DNA from: Zizania palustris | Taxonomy: Eukaryota > Streptophyta > Magnoliopsida > Poales > Poaceae | Direction: 5' to 3' | Assembly: GCA_019279435.1 (NCBI GenBank) | Contig: JAAALK010000079.1 | Span: 86,918,162 to 86,982,161 of the forward strand | Length of the DNA stretch: 64,000 bases | Shown: in pieces, positions 24,082 to 34,927 of the stretch | How the letters are laid out: every line of letters starts with the position of its first letter | Numbering within the stretch: the first letter of the stretch is position 1 | Notes under the pieces: model-generated | Databases searched by the model: none | What the model saw: the letters and a program-made list of their open reading frames with translations, nothing else | Told to the model about the DNA's origin: nothing | Program-made: the position numbers and the translations under genes

Positions 24082-24262
24082 ATCTCCCCCTTGATGAGTG
24101 CATTGACAACCAAATTCAAGTTCAAGATAATTTGAAAAATTTCAGCACACAAGTGACCATAAAAACTCAAAAATGAGCCAAATCATGTCACTTGACAAAA
24201 GAATTTTCCTCCCCCTTTTTCAACAGAGTAAAAGCCCCTTCGGCAAATCTTTCCCTTTGCAA
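24082..24262 (-). repeat. Extra copy of Copia-C polypurine tract and 3' untranslated region
   Basis: It starts with atctcccccttgatgagtgc and closely matches 16200-16381, then ends abruptly in Gypsy-3 LTR sequence. It lies outside the 5' LTR, where host DNA would be expected, giving an LTR-internal-LTR-partial internal order. Confidence 0.85.
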
Positions 24263-24942
24263 AACGCGTGAGCTAAAGGAGGAAAGAGATCACCGGCGAG
24301 AGGGGAAGGTGATCCCGTGCTCAATTCGGCGAATCCGGGCAACCGGCGATGGATAAGGCAGGGGGCACCGATATGGAAGGGGGATCCCCTTCCATCGGAG
24401 AAGAAAGATGTGATAGGTGGGCTCCACCTGTCATAGACCGAGAGCGAGGGGGTGGGCTGGCTAGCGGGCCCGAGTGGTCAGAGGGGGAAGGGGGCATGCG
24501 AGAGGCTGCTAGGTGGGGTCGGCCGGTATGCACGCGAAGGAGAGAGAGAGAGTGGGCGCGCCGACAGGGCGGGTCCACCTGTCGGTGGGTGCGGCTAGAC
24601 TGGGCCGGGCTGAGGGGGTTTTGGAGGGGAATTCAGGGTTGCGGCCCAATAAGATTTAAAATGTATTTTCTATTTAAAATAATTCTAGATAATAAATTAT
24701 TTTTTTAGTGCTTGAATCTTTGTTGATAAAATTTTTTAAAAATTCCTAAAAATATTTCTTGGCTCATAGGTTCCATCATAAATTTTTCAGCTTCAAATTT
24801 TGAATATTTCTCCCTGTTTTGCTTTGATTGTTTTGCTTTGATTGGGTTCTTTTGACCTTTTCTCTATTTAAATAATTCCTTTTTATTCCAGAAAATTTAT
24901 TTTCCCTAATTTTTATTTTATTTTAAATTTTGGGATGTTACA
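24263..24942 (-). repeat. Gypsy-3 3' LTR, second part
   Basis: It resumes after Copia-C and ends GGGATGTTACA, the inverted partner of the TGTAACA end at 11268. It is G/C-rich to about 24650, then A/T-rich. The equivalent of this segment is missing from the 5' LTR, so it cannot be checked against a partner within the window. Confidence 0.75.
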
Positions 24943-24960
24943 ATCCTATCCCCCTTACAA
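24943..24960 (-). other. Gypsy-3 polypurine tract
   Basis: The minus strand reads TTGTAAGGGGGATAGGAT immediately before the 3' LTR start TGTAACATCCC. Confidence 0.8.
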
Positions 24961-25015
24961 AAAATCTCATCCTCAAGATTCGAAGCGAACCTTGGGAAAA
25001 CTAAGGGACGGTGTT

Positions 25016-26295
25016 CTACTGGTGCTCCAGATTAGGAGAAGGTGTTGCTTCAAAAACAGGCAAATTGTTCTCCGGAACTGGGTTGGTTGGGGTCAAATTG
25101 GAAAGTCCTTCTGTCGTACCTTGGTTTTCTTGAGCGGAGATGTGGTGAACTTGGGTACGTCCCATCGGGCTTGGAACGTAGGATGACGTCTGCTTGGGGT
25201 AGGGGCACATGTTGGAGAAGTGACCCTCTTGGCGGCAGTTGAAGCATATAATTGGGTTGCCTTTCCTGTCCCTCTTGTATCTGGTAGCTTGTGCTGGAGC
25301 TCTTCCGGCTAGCGATGCTTGGGGTAGGATACCTGAGCTTGGCCCTCCAAGAGTGGTTCGTGGCTCGACAGGGGTTGGGGCTTGAGGCGGAATCACCGAG
25401 CGTGGCTTCTGCACCACTTCTTGCTGTTGGCGGTAGGCGATCATTCTTCGCTTCTTCTGGTCCACCTTATTTTGTTCGGTTTCCTGAATAATAGCTTTGT
25501 TTACCAATTTCTAAAAATTGGCGAAGTCCGCGGAGACCAATTGAAGGGAGAGCTCATCCTTCAGTCCCCGAAGAAACTTGGCTTGGCGGGCTGCGTCCGT
25601 GCGCACTTCCTCTGGTGCATACCGGGCCAACCGGTTGAATTCGAGCAAGTACTCCGTAACGGTCCTGCTCCCTTGATGTAGGTCCCGGAATTCCTGCTGC
25701 TTCTGGGCTACCACTCCATCCGGAATGTGGGCGGCCGGAAAGTGGTGGTGAACTCAGCCCATGAAATCTCATGGCCCTTGGGCTGAGTCTTGCGGAAGTT
25801 GTCCCACCACTCCGCGGTGGGTCCTTGGAGCTGGTGAGCGGCAAATGCCACCCGCTCCTGCTCAGAATAGGGAAGAAGGTCTAGCTTCTTGCCAATGGTC
25901 CTAAGCCAGTTTCCTGCCTCCATTGGGTTGGTGGTACTGGAGAATATGGGTGGCCGGACATGCAGAAACTCAGAGAGTTGAGAGACTGGTGCCAGTGCAT
26001 GGACGGCGGGGCGGAGGGGAGGCTTGGGTTGCTGTTGTTGTTGGAGACGGATCAACTGCACCTACTGCTCTTGCATCTGGTTTTGTTGTTGTTGCATCTG
26101 GGTGAGCAGTGTGGCGATTAGTTGATTTTGGTTTGCCATCATCTTCGCTAGTGTGCGATGATTGGCAACGGGGGCCTGCCTTTGGCCAGTTGCTCCCCAC
26201 TGAGGCAGATTGCCCGAGGTGTTTCCGTCATGCGGGGCTTCAGATCCTTGGTCGTTGGCCATCCTGAAGTTGAAGGGTTCAAAAGAAGGTGCCAA
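25016..26295 (-). pseudogene. gag: Gypsy-3 gag (chromovirus-like)
   Basis: ATG at 26295 opens MAPSFEPFNFRMAND. A Gln-rich N-terminal part is interrupted by a TAG at 26062-26064 where Gln is expected. The gag domain follows (FLHVRPPIFSST, then MEAGNWLRTIGKKLDLL, then AAEWW-type LQGPTAEWWDNF). A frameshift near 25735 leads into EFRDLHQGSRTVTEYLLEFN and AKFLRGLKDELS, then a stop at 25511-25513, a basic stretch and a CCHC knuckle CFNCRQEGHFSNMC at 25205-25246. The frame ends at 25016, about 75 bp before the 3' LTR, so nothing is left for pol. The style is that of chromovirus gag, which fits the initiator-Met primer site. Confidence 0.85.
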
Positions 26296-26464
26296 TAATT
26301 AAGGGGAATTGTTACTGATTTCATTGCCCAAAATGAATGTTTTGACCTAGATGCTTGCATCTTTTATTTTAATCTCTTATAAAATTTTACACTCATGCTT
26401 ATATTCCGACATGAGCGGCACTACTAACAAATCAATCAAATAGAAACAAACAATCGTACTACGT

Positions 26465-27262
26465 CTAGGGCAGCTCGGGGGAGGACTCGATCAAAGGACA
26501 GGCGGAGAGTGTCGGTGCAGGGGTGGTGGAGCTGGAGGGCCCGACGGGAGGGACACTGCGGGAGATCTTCTTGGACCTGGCTGTAGGGATCCGGAGCGAC
26601 TTCCTCTTGCGAGGCGAAAGGGGAGCGACCTCCTCGAGATCCTTCTGGAGCTCCTTGAGCTGATGGCGTAGCTGTGCGGTGACGGCGATGCCCTAGCGTA
26701 GAAGCTCGTTCTGGCGCCTCAATTCCTCCACCTCGGCGGTCAAGTGGCGGCTCTGCTGGCGACGAAGATTGGCGTTCTCGTGGTACAAGTTCTCCGATGA
26801 GTGGTGGTAGAAGTCGATGGTGTTGTGCTGGCTATCTGCGTCGAGGACGGCCTCCATGTGAAGATTGTCCATAGCCTCCAAAAGCCTCATGGTGCGGGCG
26901 ATGGCAGAGTTGCGCTGGGTGAGGGAGCTGATGTAGATGCTGCGGTGACTCCCCGGTGTGCGCATAGGCATGAAGCGGTAGACGGTGTCACGGAGCTGTC
27001 GGTCGTAGACCAGCCACAGCTCGGAGAGGGCCTGGAGAGCAGCGCGCTGGCTGGCCACCACAAAGGAAGGTCCTCCGACTCCATGGGTGAAGAATGCAGG
27101 CTACGTGGGGGAGGGGCGGATGATGACCGTGACCTCGCAGTAGCTCTCGTCAACATCAGGAAATATCCCGTGGAACGCGGGCTCATGGACGAACCCGAGG
27201 AAGTCGTTGAGCATGCGAAGCTCGCGGACGAATCCAGCCTCATCGCGCAGAGTTCCACTCAT
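26465..27262 (-). pseudogene. Gypsy-3 extra upstream reading frame, unknown function
   Basis: One sense frame between the primer site and gag, from an ATG at 27262 to a TAG at 26465-26467 (about 265 codons), interrupted by TAGs at 27101-27103 and 26693-26695. The N-terminal half is globular in composition (MSGTLRDEAGFVRELRMLN, later FHGIFPDVDESYCEV). The middle has ALQALSELWLVYDRQLRD and YRFMPMRT. The C-terminal third is a probable coiled coil (ENANLRRQQSRHLTAEVEEL) followed by a basic, Ser/Pro-rich tail. I see no protease, RT or envelope motif. That the frame stays readable through all three segments suggests it once coded for protein. The opposite-strand open frame at 26801-27352 is treated as a shadow. 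Confidence 0.6.
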
Positions 27263-27397
27263 GTATGGACCGGCATCTACAAAAGAGAGGAAATTTTTGT
27301 GAAAACTCCAGAAGATGAGAGGTTAAATAGTTTTGTAAGAAAATATGGTTAATATAAGTCCTAGGGTCAGGTTTGTTTGGCTTCCTACAGTCAAGTC

Positions 27398-27410
27398 GGC
27401 TCTGATACCA
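27398..27410 (-). other. Gypsy-3 primer-binding site
   Basis: The minus strand reads TGGTATCAGAGCC three bases from the LTR end. Initiator methionine tRNA type, as in chromoviruses. Confidence 0.9.
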
Positions 27411-27413
27411 TCT

Positions 27414-30063
27414 TGTAATGCCCCGATTTAATAAAACCGGGAATTTACTGAAATTCCATAGAAAATCAATAAATACAAGATGTTCATCACATGACTGCGT
27501 ACAATACGCCAATCAATCATGGTTCGTAGACCATATTATTACAAAAGAGTTAAAACAAAGAGAAACTAATAAAATAAATCCTCTAGATGAATGCCTTCTT
27601 CCAGTCTCGTGCCTTGACTGGGTCGCTACTCCAGACCATCACCCTCCTCATAGTAGACTGCCTCTGGTGGTGTAAGTCAACGGGGGTGAGTACAATCGTA
27701 CTCAGCAAGCCAGCGAATGCAATTATAATGCAAGGTAATAACAGGGAAGGTAGTGGCTCACTTTTGCGGAAAAGCATTTTTGTAAAGCAATTAATGTAAT
27801 CCAGTTATTAATGCAGAAAAGTAAACATGAGTTCATGCATCATCTTCTAACTCGAGGGGTACAGTCAGCCCACCCTCACTGAACAGTCCTTACATGCCAT
27901 GAATAACACATACATTCACATAACAGTAAACTAACTGCGAGAGGTCACACAACCTGCCCTTGACCATGGGCTCGGCTTTTCGAAAAGATTTATTACTCTG
28001 ATCAGAGGTGTACTACTGTACCCACAAGGCACTCATTTCCCGCACACCGCGGTGTGTTAAATGACTCCTGTCACGAGAAGCTCGTGCCAAAACCTTCAGC
28101 ATGGAATGCACCAATTCAATAACACCCTCTTATAGGTTTCATATGGTTTTCCAGTCACTTCGGGCCACACCATACCCCCCTTGAGCCACGTCGGTACAAG
28201 TCACCCGCAGGTTGCCCCTTGCCCCCTCCACTATGGTGTTCAGAGTTGCTGTGATCCATACCTGTAGTTAGGACTTACCCACTAGACTTGTGGTTAGTAC
28301 AGAAGTGCTTTGCAACGGATCCCGCAGATCGGTCCTTATAGTGCCCCGGGTGCGACCAACCAATTCCCGAGCTTGCACCCGGAACCCACCATACTTATAA
28401 CATAGCCAACTCCAGCAAAATCCAGAGACAAGAATAACGGGGTAAATCATATTGCATAATCCATCTATCTACGACTCGTTCTTTTACCCTATAGCAGTTG
28501 TGTCAGTACATTGGACACTAACTAATATAATATTGTAGAGTGACAAGGAGTTTAGGCTCGATAAGCATGGCTTGGGTTTACACACAAGGACAGGGATCTA
28601 ATAAATATAATGTGGGCTTGATATTAGACTAATGCAATATTTAATTCCTATGAGTTATAGCGGTAATTATGAAAAACTGGGCTCAATGATGATCAGAATG
28701 GGGGTTGTGACTTGCCTTGATCCGCGAATGGTGAAGGTGGAACCTCGGGGTAAGACTCTGGATCGTCAACGGTGACGTAGTCTTCTCGATACGGAAAAGT
28801 AAACACAACATTCAATAAACAATCCAAAAACCAATCATACAAGCATACATGTTTTTGGTTGGATTAAGTAAAGGAGATAGAGTCTTAAATTCTATGAAAT
28901 CGTTACTTAAATATTTAAGATTAAGCTTTAAAGAGGTTTTTGAATTTTATAACTTGATATAAGTATTTTTCCTAAGGGGTTTTTATTTTTCCTTTTTAGA
29001 GGTCAAGTGAAAAGGTATAAAACAACCTTATTGTTTTTATTGCAGTAAAAATAGTGAAATAAAGTTATTAGGTCTTCTGAAGTTATTATATAAGTTTTTA
29101 TGACATTTTTATAAAGTGTTGAATTTTTATTATATGAATTAATTATTTATCCTAAAAGGGCCTTTTAAATATTATTTAATAAAAATGAAAGGGGCAAAAT
29201 AAACATTCTATTTTTATTGCATTAAAACAGTGAAATGAAGTCATTAAGTCCTCTGAAATTAATATATAAATTATTAAAGGTTCTTCTGAATAATTTTAAA
29301 GGAATTATAAATTAATTCCTAAAGGGCACTTTTCTTTATTATTTAATAAGAATATTTTGTGCCAAATAAACATATTGTTTTTATTGCATAAAAGTGTAGA
29401 GGATAAAAAGACAAATTTTCCATAATTTAAATGGTCAAATTTCGAGTTAAATTGAGCAAGTTATGAATTTTCAAAGTTTAAAGCATTTTTCTGAATTTTA
29501 TTTAAATAGAAAACAGGCCTAGGTCCACGATGAGCCAGGCCCACCATGGACCCGCGCACTGTGCGCTTGGGCCGGTCAGATCTGGACCATTGGATTCAGC
29601 TCCAATGATTCGTGGCGGGGCGGGGCGGTTAAATGAGATAGGAGGGCTCAGATTGACCAATATCGGTCAACTCCGGTCAAGGCCATCTGGGCCCTTGATC
29701 TCGGGTTTTAATCACAGCCGTCCCCCTCGGATCTGATGGTAGGGATCCCGTCCAGCACGGCACGAACAGAAGGGGTTAATTACCCCTTCTTCTCTGGCTC
29801 CGGCAACGCAACAGCGGCGGATCCCCGGCGAGGACGAGGTCTTATGGCGCGGCTAAGGCCAAAAATGGAAAGAGGGGTACAAGGGGGATCCCGGCATACC
29901 AGCGGCACCGACGATGGGGCAGTGGCGGTGGTCGGCGACGAGGAGAGAGCGGCGGTGTCCTCGGGTTGGCGGTGGCGATGGCGTTCTGTTGGTCGGTGGC
30001 GCAAACAAGGGCGACGCCGTGGTAGGGAGATGATGACGGTCTCGATGGTGTTGAGAGCTTGGC
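27414..30063 (-). repeat. Gypsy-3 5' LTR, main part
   Basis: It starts TGTAATGCCCCGATTTAATA and aligns with the 3' LTR from 11268, apart from an A/T-rich stretch near 28960-29100 that the 3' LTR lacks. It breaks at 30063, where a second LTR of the same superfamily starts. The short remainder of this LTR is at 32901-33073. Confidence 0.85.
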
Positions 30064-32900
30064 TGTCACGCCCCGATTTAATAAATCAGGACCTTTATTG
30101 AAATTCCAAAGAAAATCAATAAACCAAGACGTTCATCAAGCGACCACGTACAATACGGGAAATCATTCACGATTCGTAGACCGCATTATTACAAAAGTGA
30201 ATGAAAGCGAAGAGAAACTAATAAAATCAAGGGGTCCTAGATGAACGCCTCCTTCTAGTCTCGCCTTGACTGGGTCGCTACTCCAGACCTTCATCCTCCT
30301 CGTAGTAGACGGGCTCTGATGGTGTAAGTCAACGGGGTGAGTACAGATGTACTCAGCAAGCCACTGAATGCAAATATCATGCAAGATAATAACAAGGAGG
30401 ATAGTGGCTAATTTTGCGGAAAAGCATAATTGTAAAGCAATTAAATGTGAGCAAGTTATTAGTACTGACTATAAACATGTGTATGCATCATCATCTTCTA
30501 ACTCGAGGAGTACGTTTTACCTCCTCGCACAACAGTCCTTATATGCCATGAATAACTCAACCATTCAAACATTAGTAAACTAACTGCGAGTAGTCACACA
30601 ACCCGCCCTTGACCGTGGGCTCGGCTTTTCGAAAAGATTAATTTACTCTGATCAGAGATGTACCACTGTACCCACAAGGCACGCACTCATCACTTACACC
30701 AAAGTGTAACAAGATGACCCATTTCACGGGAACTCGTGCCAAAACCTTCCATATGGTCCCCTCCGACTCAACAGCACCCTCTTATAGGTTTCGTATCGTG
30801 TCTCGACGCGTTGAGTTTCCACCATACCCCCCTTGAGCCTCGTCGGTACAAGGCTCCCTGAGGGCTAGCCCCTTGCCCCCTCCACTATGGTGCAGAGAAT
30901 CGGAGTGTTCCACACTTCCAGTTAGGACTTACCCATTAGACTTGTGGTTGGTAGGGAAGTGCTTTGCAACAGATCCCGCAGACCGGTCCTTATAGTGCCC
31001 CGGGTGCGACCAACCAATGCCCGAGCTTGCACCCGGAACCCACCATACTTATAACATAGCCAACTCCAACAGAGTCTAGAGACAAGAATAACGGGGAACT
31101 TCATATAACAGAATTCATTTATCTACGACTCATTCTCTTTTTATCCTATAGCAGTTGTGCCGGTACATTGGGCACTAGCTAATATAATATTAGTAGAGTG
31201 ACAAGGAGTTAAGGCTCAATAAGCATGGCTTGGGTTTGCACACAAGGATGGGATCTAATAAATATAAGTGTAGGGCTTGATGTTTTGACTAATGCAATAT
31301 TATCATATGAGTTATAGCAATAGTTATAAAAAGTGGGCTCAATGATGATCAACTATTTCACAAGAGGGGTCGATGACTTGCCTTGCTTAGCAAAGGGTGA
31401 AGGTGGAACCTCGGGATAGAACTCCGGATCTTCGACGGCGTAGTAGTCTTCTCGATACGGAAAAGTAAATAAAACATTCAATAAACAATCCAAAACAAAT
31501 CAACCATCCCATCATAAATGTTTATGTTGGATTAAGTAAAGGATATAAAGTCTTAAAGTTTAGGGAATTGTTACTTAAATATTTAGGGTTGATTTCTAAT
31601 GAGAGTTCTGAATTTTATGACTTGATGTAATTATTTTTCCTAGGGGTTTTTATTTTCACTTTTTAGAGATGAACTAAAAAGGTATATAATAACATTATTA
31701 TTGTATTAAAAATAGTGAACTCAAGTTGTTAGGTTTTCTGAAGTTATTATATAAGTGGTCATGACATTTTTATAAAGTGTTTAACTTTTATTATATGAAT
31801 TACTTAATTATCCTACAAGGGCTTTTGCAATATTAATTAATAGATTAAAGTGGGAAAAGTGGACATGCTATTTTTGTTGCATTAAAACAGTGGAATGAAG
31901 TCATTAAGTCCTCTGAATTTATTATATAAATTATTCAAGGTTTTTCTGAATTATTTAAATGAAATATTAATTAAATCCTAAAGGGGTCTTTTCTTTATTA
32001 TTTAATAAGATTATTATGTGTCAAATAAACATATTGTTTTTATTGCATAAAAGTGTAGAGAATAAAAAGACAGATTTTTCAGAATTAAAATGGTCAAATT
32101 TGGAGTTAAATTGAATAAGATATGAATTTTTAAAGTTCAAACTAATTTTCTAGATTTATTTTGAATAGAAAACAGGCTTGGGTCCACGGTGAGCCAGGTC
32201 CACCATGGACCCGCGCACTGTGCGCGTGGGCCGATCGGATCTGGACCGTTGGATCCAGATCCAACGATCGCCAGTGCAGCGGGTTACTTAAGTGACATCC
32301 AACGGCTGAGATCGACCAATACCGGTCAACCTCAGTCAAACGCATCCGGGCGCTCGGTTTCGGGTTTTAATCCTGGCCGGGCGTGCGGCATCCGACGGCC
32401 ATGATTAAAACCGGCATGGCACGCGTCTTCGCTGTCTTCTCCGGCGACGGTGGCGCATGGGTGTGGGTGAGGTGACGGCGGTGAGGGCCCTAAGCACTAT
32501 CCGACTGCTAAAATGGATAGAGAATAGGATGGGGAGTCCGATCATACCCGAAATAGGGGTCGGAGGCGAGAGGGTGGCACCGGCGGTGAGCAGTGGCGGC
32601 GGGGAAGCTTCGGGTTGATGGCGACGGCGAGCTCTGGCGGTTATCCGGCCTAACGGAGGCGATGCCGAGGTAGAGGAGGCGGAGGGGATCCCGGCGGTGG
32701 AGACGACGAGGGAGGCGGTGGCCCGGAGCGCCGATGAGGGCTTGCCAGAGCCAAAACAGGGGAAAAAACCCTAGAAAGGGGTGGCGGCCTTCGGTAGTGC
32801 GAGATCTTGGGTTGTGGCGTTGTGGCAGAATGCGGCGAGGGTGGGGGGTCCTTTATAGGGGATCACCGGCGTTTAATTGGGAGGAAACCGGTGAAATCCT
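30064..32900 (-). repeat. Partial LTR of a Gypsy-3 relative nested in the Gypsy-3 5' LTR
   Basis: It starts TGTCACGCCCCGATTTAATA, clearly related to but diverged from the Gypsy-3 LTR, and runs in the same orientation through the same A/T-rich then G/C-rich zones. A minus-strand TATA-like box (complement of cctttatag, about 32851-32859) lies near the right end. The expected terminal TGTTACA is missing; at about 32901 the sequence returns to the Gypsy-3 LTR (gaggtctctggtgacgg). It is a truncated solo LTR or the product of LTR recombination. Confidence 0.7.
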
Positions 32901-33073
32901 GAGGTCTCTGGTGACGGTGGCCGTCGGCTGGAGGCAAGGTGGTGTGGTGGTGCGAGAAGAGTGCGGTGATGCTTGCTAAGGCGAAAACCTGGGCGATTCC
33001 GGAGTATGGCGATCAGCGGAGGAGGAGAGGGTTAAATAGGGGGACGCTGGCGGCGTGAACGGAAGGCGGAGGC
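32901..33073 (-). repeat. Gypsy-3 5' LTR, end fragment
   Basis: Matches 13795-13968 of the 3' LTR and stops at GGAAGGCGGAGG, about 740 bp short of the expected LTR end. It is then joined to AGAAC and Copia-B gag. Confidence 0.75.
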
Positions 33074-33078
33074 AGAAC

Positions 33079-33248
33079 AGAGGACCGCACTTTGAGCCGC
33101 GTTTTGGTCTAGACTCTTACAATTCCTTCTGCTTTCCTTCTTTTGAGTAGATGGCTCGACATTGGTTTAGCTCCTTTGCTAAACCTAGTGTCGGACCGTT
33201 TTCTCCCACTTATGACCATTGACCGTGTAGGATCGAGGACTGGAGGAC
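33079..33248 (+). pseudogene. gag: Copia-B gag tail after Gypsy-3
   Basis: Continues the Arg/Gly/Phe-rich tail interrupted at 11267 (RGPHFEPRFG), then becomes degenerate with several stops before the protease motif. No further domain. Confidence 0.7.
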
Positions 33249-34270
33249 GTGTGGATCATGGATTCAGGATGCTCTCGCCACATGACGGAACATTGCAGAT
33301 GGTTCTCCAGCCTCACTTCCCCGAGCTCCAAGGAATACATCACCTTCGGGAACAATGGTCAAGGGAAGGTACACGGCATTGGCTCAATTCGAATCTTTGA
33401 TCATTTCTCTTTGAAGAATGTTGCTTTGGTTGGAAACTTGAGTTTTAATTTGGTCACTGTTTCGCAACTTCTTGAGGATGGTTTAGAGGTTCGTTTTAAG
33501 AAGGGCATGTCTTCTGTTGTTGACTCTAGAGGATCTTTGGTTTTCCAGATCTTACCCTTCGGTAAGTTTTTTCGAATTGATTTCTCTAGTTCTTTTGGCC
33601 CTTCTCACTGTTTGATCGCTTGATCCTCTTATGAGCTCTGGAGGTGGCATAGGAGGTTACGTCATTTGAGTTTTGATCTGCTAGTCAGATTGAGCTCTAT
33701 GGACCTCATCCGAGGATTGCCCAAGCTTAAGATGGAGAAAGATCTAGTTTGCCATCACTGTCGTCATGGGAAAATGATTGCCGCTTCTCACGCACCTGTG
33801 ACTCAGGTGATGACTTCGTACCTGGGAGAGTTGTTACATATGGATACTGTTGGTCCAGCTCGAGTACGCTCAGTCGGTGGGAAGTGGTACGCGCTTGTGA
33901 TAGTTGACTACTTTTCTCGATTTTCGTGAGTTTTCTTTTTGGAGTCTAAGGATGAGGCCTTCTAGTTTGTTCATGACCTGGTTTTGAAGCTAAAAAATGA
34001 GAACAATGGTCGAATGCGATCAATTCACTCTGACAATGGCTTTGAGTTCAAGAACTCTCAGTTCGTTAGCTTCTGTAGTGATCAGGGTCTTGAGCACTAG
34101 TTTTCTGCTCCTTACACTCCCCCACAGAACGGCATTGTGGAATGAAAGAACCGCACGCTAGTCAAGATGGCCAGGATGATGCTCGATGAGCATAGGACTC
34201 CTAGGTGTTTTGGGGCTAAAGCCATGAACATGGCTTGCTATCTGGCCAACTGCATTTTTCTTAGAGCTTA
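33249..34270 (+). pseudogene. pol: Copia-B protease, GAG-pre-integrase and integrase
   Basis: Protease opens MWIMDSGCSRHMT (catalytic D-S-G). A TGA at 33621-33623 precedes the GAG-pre-integrase motif (WHRRLRHLSFDLL, later CHHCRHGKM). The integrase core shows LHMDTVGP, SDNGFEFKNS and NGIVE, so the three catalytic acids are still readable, but in-frame stops follow at 33927-33929, about 33963, about 34098 and about 34143 (NGIVE-stop-KNRT). A frameshift near 34268 moves to the next frame. All parts share the frame of 33249 until then. Confidence 0.87.
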
Positions 34271-34291
34271 ATAGGTAAGACATCATATGAG

Positions 34292-34927
34292 TTGCGGTTT
34301 GGCAGACAGCCCAAGGTGAGTCACTTGCGAGCATTTGGCTGCAGGTGCTTTGTGCTCAAGAAGGGAGGGCATTTGGACAGGTTTGAGTCTTGTTGCTGGG
34401 ATAGAGTCTTTCTTGGTTATGCTTTGCATTCTCGAGGCTTTCGTGTTTGGAACCTCAACTCCCAGCAGCTTGTCGAGACGTGTGAGGTTTCTTTTGATGA
34501 GTTCATGCCTTCACTCACTCCTTTTGAGCTTTCTGGAGATGATGAGCTTGGAGAGTCCATCTTCGAGGAAGATGATGACCTTCCAGCTGTTGATGAGGGT
34601 GGGCCTTCTGCACATCCTGCAGACCCCACATCTTCTGAGACTTCGACTAAGGACGAGGGTGGACCTCTGATCACTTCTTCCACTTCGATCGAGCCCCCTC
34701 AATCGAGTCCAGAGGTGCCAGCTGCTGACTCCGGTGAGGTGACATCCCATCACCTAGGATCCCGAGCAGTTCAGCATGATCACCCCTCAGAGCTCATCAT
34801 CGGTGATCTCACTTTGAGATCCTTGTGTTCTTCTGTTGGCTCACTCGCTGTTTTTGCTAAGTATGCGTTTGTTGCCACTTTGAGCCCAGAGATGTTTCTC
34901 ATGCTCTTTCTGATGCAAATTGGATAA
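34292..34927 (+). pseudogene. pol: Copia-B integrase C-terminal part and acidic linker
   Basis: 211 open codons: MRFGRQPKVSHLRAFGCRC, then FLGYALHSRGFRVWN, which is the C-terminal integrase region of Ty1/copia. A long Asp/Glu/Pro/Ser-rich linker follows, and SELIIGDL marks the approach to RT. A shift near 34830-34920 leads into the RT frame. Confidence 0.83.

Larger units (their letters stand above)
14024..24262 (-). mobile_element. Copia-C: Sirevirus-type Ty1/copia element inserted in the Gypsy-3 3' LTR
   Basis: Minus-strand element. 3' LTR 14024-16199, polypurine tract 16200-16210, pol 17327-20502, gag 20562-22910, primer site 22961-22972, 5' LTR 22975-24081. Beyond the 5' LTR lies a 181 bp tail (24082-24262) that copies the polypurine tract and the first part of the 3' untranslated region, so the right border is not a normal LTR end and no target duplication is found. 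It is the best preserved pol here: gag start, protease and integrase share one frame, broken only by stops and by a local double shift within gag. Confidence 0.88.
11268..33073 (-). mobile_element. Gypsy-3: non-autonomous gag-only gypsy element inserted in Copia-B gag
   Basis: Minus-strand element with very long LTRs. The 3' LTR is 11268-14023 plus 24263-24942, about 3.4 kb once Copia-C is removed. The 5' LTR is 27414-30063 plus 32901-33073, truncated at its outer end. The internal region 24943-27413 is only about 2.5 kb: polypurine tract, gag, an extra upstream reading frame and an initiator-Met-tRNA primer site, with no protease, RT, RNase H or integrase. AGAAC occurs on both sides (11263-11267 and 33074-33078), consistent with a target duplication; the longer shared AGGCAGAAC includes microhomology at the truncated LTR end. 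Removing it restores the Arg/Gly-rich gag tail of Copia-B. The layout matches terminal-repeat gag-only (TR-GAG-like) retrotransposons. Confidence 0.82.

Noticed and set aside
26801..27352. 183-codon open frame on the plus strand
   Set aside because: It is antisense to the upstream frame and leader of Gypsy-3. The minus frame has the coiled-coil pattern, while the plus frame has composition typical of a shadow.
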